The notes below the pieces were generated by a model, which did not search any database, was not told the origin of the DNA, and was given only the letters and a program-made list of their open reading frames with translations. A stretch of 64,000 nt of DNA from an uncultured Prevotella sp. (GTDB lineage: Bacteria > Bacteroidota > Bacteroidia > Bacteroidales > Bacteroidaceae), in contig CAMJGE010000001.1 of assembly GCA_946405145.1 (NCBI GenBank), positions 124,001-188,000 on the forward strand, read 5' to 3'. Both the position numbers and the translations under genes were made by a program. Below, piece after piece: positions 55,104-63,052 of this stretch. The first letter of the stretch is position 1. Every line of letters begins with the position of its first letter.

Positions 55104-55868
55104 ATGAAGGATAAGATAACGATAATAGCCGGACCATGCGTGATTGAGTCTGCGGAGCTGCTTGATACAGTAGCGCGTAAGTTGGTGGATATCAACACCA
55201 AACTGGGTACTGACATAATTTTTAAAGCCTCGTTTGACAAGGCCAATCGCACATCAATTCGCTCTTTCCGAGGACCTGGTCTGACGCGCGGACTACAGAT
55301 GTTGGCAGACATCAAGTCACAGTACAGCCTGCGTATTTTGACTGACATCCATGAGAGTCAGCAGGCCGAGGCTGTTGGTGAGGTTTGCGACGTGCTCCAG
55401 ATTCCGGCCTTTCTTTGCAGGCAGACAGATCTTCTGGTAGCAGCAGCCAAGACCGGATGCACGGTGAATATCAAAAAAGCACAGTTTCTCAGTGGCCAGG
55501 ACATGAAGTACCCTGTGGAAAAAGCGCGTGATGCCGGCGCAAAAGAGGTATGGTTGACAGAACGTGGCAATATGATGGGCTATAACAATCTGGTGGTGGA
55601 TTTCCGCAACATACCAGACATGTTGGAGATTGTGCCCACAGTAATTATGGACTGTACACACAGTGTTCAGCGTCCTGGCGGCAGCGATGGTAAAACAGGC
55701 GGCGATCGTCGTTTTGTTCCCCAGATGGCTCTGGCTGCAAAAGCTTTTGGAGCAACAGGCTATTTCTTCGAGGTGCACCCCACTCCAGACGAAGGCCTTA
55801 GCGATGCAGCCAACATGCTGGAGCTCGATAAGCTTGAGGCTCTGGTGAAAAAGTTAATTGAAGATTGA
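55104..55868 (+). CDS. kdsA: 3-deoxy-8-phosphooctulonate synthase
   Basis: KdsA condenses phosphoenolpyruvate with arabinose 5-phosphate to Kdo 8-phosphate for the LPS inner core. The 254-residue TIM barrel has IIAGPCVIES, FKASFDKANRTS, DIHESQQA, and the final QRPGGSDGKTGGDR and FEVHPTPDEGLSD, all conserved. I start at 55104 because the upstream TTG start lies inside the promoter. It is the first of five closely linked genes. Confidence 0.96.
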   Translation: MKDKITIIAGPCVIESAELLDTVARKLVDINTKLGTDIIFKASFDKANRTSIRSFRGPGLTRGLQMLADIKSQYSLRILTDIHESQQAEAVGEVCDVLQIPAFLCRQTDLLVAAAKTGCTVNIKKAQFLSGQDMKYPVEKARDAGAKEVWLTERGNMMGYNNLVVDFRNIPDMLEIVPTVIMDCTHSVQRPGGSDGKTGGDRRFVPQMALAAKAFGATGYFFEVHPTPDEGLSDAANMLELDKLEALVKKLIED

Positions 55869-55883
55869 TTGACAAAAACGAAA

Positions 55884-56831
55884 ATGACATCGAAAGAATA
55901 CGCGATACAATGTATAAAAGACGAGGCTGAAGCTGTAATTGGACTGATTCCCCAGCTTGATGACAACTTTGAAAAAGCTGTCAACCTGATTTTTGACTGC
56001 AAAGGCAAAGTCATTGTGACTGGTGTTGGTAAGAGTGGGCATATCGGCGCCAAGATCGCAGCCACTCTGTCGAGCACAGGAACGCCCTCATTCTTTATCA
56101 ATCCACTCGATGTGTTCCACGGCGATCTTGGTGTCATGACAGCAGAAGATGTAGTACTGGCCATCTCAAATTCTGGTCAGACCGACGAATTACTGCGTTT
56201 CATTCCAATGGTACTCCACATGCAGATACCCATTATCGGCATGAGCGGTAATCCTGAATCGCTATTAGCAAAATATTCAACCTGTCACCTGAACGTCAGT
56301 GTGGAAAAGGAAGCCTGTCCGCTCAATCTGGCTCCTACCAGTTCTACGATGGCACAATTAGCTATGGGCGATGCCCTGGCTGTAGCACTGATTCAGAAAC
56401 GCGACTTCAAACCACGTGATTTCGCACAGTTCCACCCTGGAGGTGAGCTTGGAAAGCGACTGCTTACTACAGCCCAGGATGTGATGCGTTCTGACGACAT
56501 GCCTATATTGCCACCAGAGATGCACCTAGGTGAAGCCATCATTCTTGTAAGTAAAGGAAAGTTGGGACTGGGTATTGCAGAGGTGAATGATGAGATTGTA
56601 GGATTAATCACCGATGGTGACATCCGCCGTGCTATGGAGAAATGGCAGGCTGAATTCTTTGACCATACGGTCAACGACATTATGACACGAACTCCAAAGA
56701 CCGTAAAACCAGAAACAAAGATCACAGAGATACAACGAATCATGAACAAATACAAAGTACATTCTGTTCTGGTAACTGACGACAAGCGACATCTGCTCGG
56801 CGTAGTTGACCACTACTCATGTATGATATAA
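55884..56831 (+). CDS. kdsD: Arabinose 5-phosphate isomerase (KpsF/GutQ/KdsD family)
   Basis: Makes arabinose 5-phosphate from ribulose 5-phosphate, the substrate of KdsA. 315 residues: an SIS domain (VTGVGKSGHIGAKIAATLSSTGTPS, landmark GVGKSGHIG; AISNSGQTDELL) and two CBS domains (VMRSDDMPILPP; IMTRTPKTVKPET). I take the ATG at 55884; a TTG at 55869 directly after the kdsA stop is less likely. Placement next to kdsA makes the assignment firm. Confidence 0.95.
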   Translation: MTSKEYAIQCIKDEAEAVIGLIPQLDDNFEKAVNLIFDCKGKVIVTGVGKSGHIGAKIAATLSSTGTPSFFINPLDVFHGDLGVMTAEDVVLAISNSGQTDELLRFIPMVLHMQIPIIGMSGNPESLLAKYSTCHLNVSVEKEACPLNLAPTSSTMAQLAMGDALAVALIQKRDFKPRDFAQFHPGGELGKRLLTTAQDVMRSDDMPILPPEMHLGEAIILVSKGKLGLGIAEVNDEIVGLITDGDIRRAMEKWQAEFFDHTVNDIMTRTPKTVKPETKITEIQRIMNKYKVHSVLVTDDKRHLLGVVDHYSCMI

Positions 56832-56834
56832 AAA

Positions 56835-59800
56835 ATGGAGAACAAGGCCTATATGAAGACAATAAAGAGACTGTTGATCGTTTTTTTGCTCACGCTACCT
56901 TTGGTTGTGGTGGCAGACTATTTGTTTAAGACACTCGACGCACGCGAAGGACTGACTTCAAGCCAGGTGAACTGTATTCTGAAAGATTCCAGAGGTTACA
57001 TGTGGTTTGGAACACCTGCCGGACTGTACCGTTTCGACGGCTACACATTCAGAAACTTCCAAAGTGACTCTCAAGACGGTTCATCTCTCAATGACAGCTA
57101 TATCAAATCCATTCAGGAGATGCTTGATGGTAATCTGTTGATTGAGACTTCCTCAGGCTATTGTATCTACCATCCTCAGACTGAGAGTTTCGAGCGTGAT
57201 ATGAAGCAGACATTCTCCAGAATGGGTATTGAAACCATTCCGAGTGTTGTGTATATCGACCACCATAAAAACCTCTGGGGAGCTATTCCGAATAAGGGAG
57301 TCGTATGCTACAACCAACAGCAGCAACTTCTTTTCGAATTCGGCTATACCGACGATTCTCATGGTGTACCACAGGGACTAATTATCTCTATCAGTGAATG
57401 TCGGGATGGTGCTTTGATTGTATATGACGACGGACGTATTGTATGCTGTGATGTCATGCACCAACAACATACGGTATGGAATACAGAAAGAATCCAGTCA
57501 CTGAGCAACCGCAAAAACAAGTCACTGAAAGCTTTTGCCGATAAGATGGATAACATCTGGCTATATGGACAGGGTACCTTATATTTATATGATAAAAATA
57601 ACGGAACATGGAACACTAATATCGGAGAGTCCTTGGGACTCACAGGCATTGGTGTGGACCGTAATGTGAATGGCATGGCCTGTGACCGTAAAGGCGACAT
57701 TTGGATTGGTTCCGACCAACTTGGTCTGCTGAAGATGGACTGCAACACCCATGAGGTAACACCTGTGCAGCCACGTAACATCAACGACAGCCAGTGGATT
57801 ACAGATAAAGTGAGTATCCAGAGCGTATATGTGGATGACACCGACCTTCTTTGGGTGGGTACAGAAAAATCGGGTATCGCCTATTCTGGACGATATATCT
57901 ACCGCTTTGGTTCTGATCATATTGGTGACGTGACTGCAATAACCCAGGACGCTAATGGTAAAGTCTGGTATGGTACAAGCGACAAGGGCATAATAAATTA
58001 TGAGGGTCCGCTGGCCAGTATGAAGGTTTCTACTCTGGCCACCACCAGCGATGGCAGTCTTTGGGTGGGATCAAAGCGCAATGGACTGACACGTATTTCA
58101 GGCGGTAACGCGACTATTTATTCGGTGGCAAAAGACAGCATGGCAACCCTTATTGACGACCATATCAATGCCCTTTGCACAGACAAGATCGGCAATCTTT
58201 GGATTGCTACCAATGGTGGTCTCCAAGTTTATAATCCCAAAATGAACACCTTCTCGTCCTACACCCGTGAAAGTGGTAAATTGCCCACAAATAATATCAC
58301 CAGTCTTTTCTACAATAAGAATGGAAAGAACAACGAGCTCTTTATTGGTACAGCTGAGGGATTGATCATACTAAACCTTTCTACAACAGAAAAGCAGGTG
58401 CTGACAGGCAACATTTCGAATAGCAAATCGTTTAAGAACAATTTCGTTACTCAGGTAGTTCAGGACTCCAGAGGACTAATTTGGGTTGGTACTCGCGAAG
58501 GTCTTAACATCTTGAATCTGGAGAATGACAGTTTGAACTATCTGACAGAGAAGCAAGGTCTTTGTAACAATAACGTGTGTGGTATTGCAGAAGACAAGAA
58601 CCATAACATGTGGATCACCACCAGTAGTGGTGTAAGTCGTATCGTGGTGCAGCGTAACCATGAAGACGGGAGCAATAACTATGGTCTTTACAACTACACA
58701 ACTGCTGATGGTCTGCAGAGCAATGAGTTTAACCCTGGTGCAATTCTGACTCGTCAGGATGGAAACGTGTTGTTAGGAGGATTATACGGCGTAAACTGGG
58801 TAGTAGAGAATACCGATGGTGAGAAAGATGCCCTACCCCGTGTAATGCTGACTCAGCTCTTTGTTGGAGAGGAAGAAATTCTGACAGGTCATGAATATGA
58901 AGACCGTGTCATTCTGACACAAGCGCTTAACGAGACCAGTCATGTGGATCTTGGGCATGATCAGAACACCTTCACCATCAAGTTTGCCGCAGGTAACTAC
59001 AATCAAAGTGAACGCCTGCAGTTTATGTACTGGATGGAAGGTAAAGATGAAGACTGGCGCAATGGTAACGCATTGACACACGGTGTAACTTTCAAAGATC
59101 TGCCTAGTGGTCATTATACGTTACATGTAAAAGCAATCAGTGCAGAGGGAGCCATCAGCAACCAGGAACGTGCTATTGATATTACTATTGAACGTCACTG
59201 GCTATTGTCATGGTGGATGATTTCGGCTTATATCATCCTGATAGCCGTAGCCATTTATTTCTGGCGTATCGGTTTGAAACAGCTTAAGGTGATTAAGGCT
59301 AGAAAGAAGGCTGTAATCGATGAACTCGCCATGCAGCGAGAGGAGATCAAGGCTGCCAGCGATGATTTGAGACAACCAATGGCTCGTATGACATCGATTA
59401 TCAGTAACCTCTCTGAGAAGGAGAAATCCTTGGAAGAACGTGAACAGCTGAATGCTCTTCACTCGCAAATGTTACAGATCATCACGCGCGTTAGTGATAT
59501 GCAGACAAATCTGGAGAATCCTGAGGAGAAGGCGAAAGCTGTGGTTCATGACCGTCTTGAATTGAACGCGCGTGGAGAAATTGAAATGCCAGAGATTGCA
59601 AACCATGCACTAACCACAGAGACAGCAAGACCTTCGCGAGCAGCTTTGGATCAGCCCACAATGAAGTTTACCGTGATTATGATCGATGACAACATCGACT
59701 TCTTGCAGTTTGCTACGGCCCGTCTGAAATTCGTCTATGACTTCCATGCCTATAACGACATAGAAAAAGCAGCTGCAGATCTTGAAGAAATGCATTGCGA

Positions 59801-60647
59801 TATTGTAATCTGTAAACAGGATATGCCAGAAATGACGGGCAGTGATCTGTGTAATCAGCTGAAGACAAACCCTGCCACCCAAATGATCAAGTTTATACTG
59901 ATGACAGAAGGCATGCTGACACCACAAGACATGCGTAACCAAAACATCACACTCTCTGCTGATGATTATCTGGCCAAGCCATTTAATCTGCAGGAAGCTA
60001 CCATGCGTTTTAATAAACTGCTTGGATTAGGGCCGATTCAGGTTAATAGCGATTTGATTGAGGGCGCAGAAACACGTATGCTTGAAGGTCACAACTCAAG
60101 TATGACAACAGCTACCGAGTCGTATGGATTAACAGAATACAAGCCTAACGACGAGGGTATGCCAGATGCCGATGATCCTATGAGTCGCGTTGATACAAAG
60201 ATTATCAAGCGTGACAACCAGCCGGCAAATGCAAAAGGGGAAGAAGATCCTGAGAAAGAAATGGCCCTCACAACCATGACAGCCATGAACATGTCGGACT
60301 TCTCTATGCTTGACGCTATGGATCAACAACTGATCAAAAACATTGAACAGTATGTGATGCAGAACATGAGCCGAGGACAGATCAGTCTTGAGGAGCTGGC
60401 TTCTGCAATGGGTATGGGACGTGTGCCATTCTTCCATAGAATACGTAATCTTACTGCCAAGACACCTGCAGAACTTGTGCGTGACATGCGACTGAAGCAC
60501 GCCTGCATCCTTCTGAAACGTACAAACATCAACATGAGTGAGTTAGCAACAAATGTCGGTTTCATGACGGCAGAGAACTTTATCAATATCTTCAGAGAGA
60601 AATTTGGCATGATGCCACTCGAATACAGATTAAAACATCGTAAATGA
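56835..60647 (+). CDS. HTCS-like propeller/AraC regulator without kinase or phospho-acceptor sites
   Basis: 1270 residues. A hydrophobic leader is followed by a two-component-type propeller (about 40-660; repeats such as DSRGYMWFGT, DRKGDIWIGS, DSRGLIWVGT), a Y_Y_Y domain (to about 785) and one membrane helix (789-810). In hybrid two-component proteins a HisKA-HATPase unit should come next. Here a short helical segment (823-895) has DDLRQPMA where HEFRTPL is expected, and no N, G1 or G2 ATP-binding boxes follow. A receiver (944-1062) keeps IDDN, MTEG and AKPF but has Lys994 for the phospho-accepting Asp (CKQDMP). A 95-residue linker leads to an intact AraC domain (1160-1270; EELASAMGMGRVPFFHRIRNL, FREKFGMMPLEYR). 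Likely a membrane-bound transcription regulator working without phosphotransfer. It starts 3 bases after kdsD and overlaps the phospholipase D gene by 4. Confidence 0.88.
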   Translation: MENKAYMKTIKRLLIVFLLTLPLVVVADYLFKTLDAREGLTSSQVNCILKDSRGYMWFGTPAGLYRFDGYTFRNFQSDSQDGSSLNDSYIKSIQEMLDGNLLIETSSGYCIYHPQTESFERDMKQTFSRMGIETIPSVVYIDHHKNLWGAIPNKGVVCYNQQQQLLFEFGYTDDSHGVPQGLIISISECRDGALIVYDDGRIVCCDVMHQQHTVWNTERIQSLSNRKNKSLKAFADKMDNIWLYGQGTLYLYDKNNGTWNTNIGESLGLTGIGVDRNVNGMACDRKGDIWIGSDQLGLLKMDCNTHEVTPVQPRNINDSQWITDKVSIQSVYVDDTDLLWVGTEKSGIAYSGRYIYRFGSDHIGDVTAITQDANGKVWYGTSDKGIINYEGPLASMKVSTLATTSDGSLWVGSKRNGLTRISGGNATIYSVAKDSMATLIDDHINALCTDKIGNLWIATNGGLQVYNPKMNTFSSYTRESGKLPTNNITSLFYNKNGKNNELFIGTAEGLIILNLSTTEKQVLTGNISNSKSFKNNFVTQVVQDSRGLIWVGTREGLNILNLENDSLNYLTEKQGLCNNNVCGIAEDKNHNMWITTSSGVSRIVVQRNHEDGSNNYGLYNYTTADGLQSNEFNPGAILTRQDGNVLLGGLYGVNWVVENTDGEKDALPRVMLTQLFVGEEEILTGHEYEDRVILTQALNETSHVDLGHDQNTFTIKFAAGNYNQSERLQFMYWMEGKDEDWRNGNALTHGVTFKDLPSGHYTLHVKAISAEGAISNQERAIDITIERHWLLSWWMISAYIILIAVAIYFWRIGLKQLKVIKARKKAVIDELAMQREEIKAASDDLRQPMARMTSIISNLSEKEKSLEEREQLNALHSQMLQIITRVSDMQTNLENPEEKAKAVVHDRLELNARGEIEMPEIANHALTTETARPSRAALDQPTMKFTVIMIDDNIDFLQFATARLKFVYDFHAYNDIEKAAADLEEMHCDIVICKQDMPEMTGSDLCNQLKTNPATQMIKFILMTEGMLTPQDMRNQNITLSADDYLAKPFNLQEATMRFNKLLGLGPIQVNSDLIEGAETRMLEGHNSSMTTATESYGLTEYKPNDEGMPDADDPMSRVDTKIIKRDNQPANAKGEEDPEKEMALTTMTAMNMSDFSMLDAMDQQLIKNIEQYVMQNMSRGQISLEELASAMGMGRVPFFHRIRNLTAKTPAELVRDMRLKHACILLKRTNINMSELATNVGFMTAENFINIFREKFGMMPLEYRLKHRK

Positions 60648-61879
60648 CAATAAGACATCAGTGCTCAGCAGGAATAGTGATAATCCTATTTCTGCTGATA
60701 TCTCTTCATGGACACGCCCAGAGCAGCGATTCCCTATTCGTGGAAAACATGCGAAAGGAGGGTGTCCAGTTTACAAACGACAACAGCATTAAACTACTTA
60801 TGTCGGGCAGAGAAAAGTTTGCCGACATGTTTGAGGCCATCCGTCATGCCAAGAGTAGTGTACATCTGGAATACTTCAACTTCCGTAACGACTCTATTGC
60901 AGGACTGCTGTTCGATATCCTCCGTGAGAAGAGAAAAGAAGGTGTGGAAGTACGTGCCCTCTTTGACGGTTTCGGCAATGACTCCAACAACAAGCCACTG
61001 AAAAAGAAACATCTCGAGGATCTCCACGCCGACAGTATAAACATCTACGAATTCGACCCTATCCGCTTCCCTTGGGTTAACCACATCTGGCCTCGTGATC
61101 ACCGTAAGATTGTGGTAATAGACGGAGAGATTGGATATACAGGAGGTATGAACGTGGCCGACTATTATATCGTAGGTACAGAACAGGTGGGAGAATGGCG
61201 TGACATGCATTGTCGCCTTGAAGGCCCAGTTGTCAACGAACTGCAACGCATCTTTTTACGGATGTGGAAGAAGGTCACCAAAGAAGAGCTCAACGATCCG
61301 AAGTATTTCCAAGGGAAACCCGCAGGAGATAAGATGATTGGCATTGCCAACCGAGAACCACATACCACCAACAAGATCATGCGCCGTTTCTATATTCATG
61401 CCCTCGACCGTGCCAAGGACTCTGTGAAGATTGTCAACCCTTACTTTGCCCCTACGCAATCCATCCTGAAAGCCTTGAAACGCTGTGCTGACCGAGGGGT
61501 GAAGATGGATATCCTCATCTCGTCGAGATACGACGAGCCCCTGATGCCAGAAATTGTGCTCTATTATACGCGCAAGTTGGCGAAACGCGGCGTTAATATC
61601 TGGCGTTATCGTCCTGGGTTTCACCACTCGAAGATCATGATGGTGGATGGTAAGTATTGTACTGTAGGCAGCACGAACCTGGACGCCCGCAGTATGCGCT
61701 ATGACTATGAGATCAATGCCATCATTATCAATCCGGAGACCACGCATCAGCTGGAGGATAAGTTTCTGGAGGACACTCAGAAATGCGATTACATGACCGA
61801 GGAGGAATGGAAGAAGACTCTAACGACCTGGAAAAAACTAAAAGGATGGTTAGGGCATCTGCTGACTTTTTTGATATAG
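60644..61879 (+). CDS. Phospholipase D family protein, cardiolipin synthase-like
   Basis: 411 residues with a signal peptide or anchor (8-25, ending GHAQS). Two complete HKD motifs are present: His153, Lys155 and Asp160 in RDHRKIVVIDG, and His328, Lys330 and Asp335 in HHSKIMMVDG with GSTNLD. This layout fits cardiolipin synthases of the ClsA/ClsB type, here with an export signal in place of two N-terminal helices, so it should act at the periplasmic side of the membrane. It is translationally coupled to the regulator (ATGA). An exported phospholipase or phosphatidyltransferase of other specificity is possible. Confidence 0.87.
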   Translation: MTIRHQCSAGIVIILFLLISLHGHAQSSDSLFVENMRKEGVQFTNDNSIKLLMSGREKFADMFEAIRHAKSSVHLEYFNFRNDSIAGLLFDILREKRKEGVEVRALFDGFGNDSNNKPLKKKHLEDLHADSINIYEFDPIRFPWVNHIWPRDHRKIVVIDGEIGYTGGMNVADYYIVGTEQVGEWRDMHCRLEGPVVNELQRIFLRMWKKVTKEELNDPKYFQGKPAGDKMIGIANREPHTTNKIMRRFYIHALDRAKDSVKIVNPYFAPTQSILKALKRCADRGVKMDILISSRYDEPLMPEIVLYYTRKLAKRGVNIWRYRPGFHHSKIMMVDGKYCTVGSTNLDARSMRYDYEINAIIINPETTHQLEDKFLEDTQKCDYMTEEEWKKTLTTWKKLKGWLGHLLTFLI

Positions 61880-61882
61880 CCC

Positions 61883-63052
61883 ATGAAGCGCGATACAACC
61901 ATATCCATATGCAAAGGAATTGCCATTATCTTGATGGTGATAGCCCATGCAGAAGCACCTGGTTGGCTATGTAAGTTCATCTTTGAATTCCACATGCCGC
62001 TGTTCTTTATTACTGCTGGCTATTTCTTCTCACTGAAATACCTGAATGATGAATCCACATTTGTCAAGAAACGAATTAAGGGGCTTTACTGGCCATTTGT
62101 AAAATGGTCGGTATTCTTCTTAATTATCCACAACTGGATGTTTGATATCGGAATACTGAATGAACGATATGGTAATGAGATGGGCGGTGTAACACACCCC
62201 TACTCCTGGCATCAGATACAACAGAATCTTTGGAATATCGTAACGGCTATGGGCGGTTACGATCAATTCCTTTGTGGAGCTTTCTGGTTTTTCAGAGGGC
62301 TATTCGTAGCAAGTATCCTATACCTTATTATATATAAGGTGATGGATCTTTGCATAACTAACCTCACAAAAAGTCCTAGCAAAACACTTCCTGCCAAAAA
62401 GGCCATCCCCTACTTCATTTGTCTGTTTATGCTTCTTCTTTGTGGTTGGAAAACATATGAAGGGCTAAAGATTATCACGCTAGTTCAGGGTGGTTATCGT
62501 GACTTAATGGGGTGTTTCTTCTTTGGCTGTGGCTTTATTTTCCGTCAGTTTGTCGACAGATATCAGGCTATGATTTCACGTCATTATGCCTATCTTTGGA
62601 CTGCCATACTCTTTGGTGTAGTTGTATTCCTTTTCTCGAAATATCTGACTGCCAACATGAACTGGCGCTCTACATATGCCCAATTCCTTTCCCTGCCTTT
62701 CCCTGCTCTACTTGGATTCCTGATGACCTATAACATCAGCCAATGGATTGATCGGCATGAAGGTTGGTTAAAACATTCGTTGACATATATCGGTGAGCAC
62801 ACACTCTATATTTTCATCTTCCACATTTGCGCTTACAAAGTGGTGAGCTTATGGAAAATTTGGTATTATGGTTTAGACATCCGTCAGATAGGTTGTCATA
62901 TGGTGATCCATGAATACTCACAGGAGGACTGGTTCTGGGTGGCATATACCATTGCAGGCGTCGGAATTCCCCTCGCACTCTACTGGCTACAGGAACAAAT
63001 CTCCAAAAAGGTCAAAGAATATAGAGCATCATCTGCTGCTCAGGCTCACTGA
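61883..63052 (+). CDS. Membrane acyltransferase (acyltransferase 3 family)
   Basis: 389 residues with about 10 membrane helices. ISICKGIAIILMVIAHAEAP carries the family's early His, and FIFEFHMPLFFITAGYFFSLKY the second block. Related proteins O-acetylate glycans such as LPS sugars or peptidoglycan using acetyl-CoA across the membrane. It starts 3 bases after the phospholipase D gene and closes the kdsA operon. Its 3' end overlaps the convergent TPR gene by 41 bases. Confidence 0.88.
   Translation: MKRDTTISICKGIAIILMVIAHAEAPGWLCKFIFEFHMPLFFITAGYFFSLKYLNDESTFVKKRIKGLYWPFVKWSVFFLIIHNWMFDIGILNERYGNEMGGVTHPYSWHQIQQNLWNIVTAMGGYDQFLCGAFWFFRGLFVASILYLIIYKVMDLCITNLTKSPSKTLPAKKAIPYFICLFMLLLCGWKTYEGLKIITLVQGGYRDLMGCFFFGCGFIFRQFVDRYQAMISRHYAYLWTAILFGVVVFLFSKYLTANMNWRSTYAQFLSLPFPALLGFLMTYNISQWIDRHEGWLKHSLTYIGEHTLYIFIFHICAYKVVSLWKIWYYGLDIRQIGCHMVIHEYSQEDWFWVAYTIAGVGIPLALYWLQEQISKKVKEYRASSAAQAH

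Noticed and set aside
59814..59816. Lys994 codon as a sequencing error for Asp
   Set aside because: AAA differs from both GAT and GAC at two positions and the acceptor His and HATPase are missing as well, so a single error does not explain the pattern.
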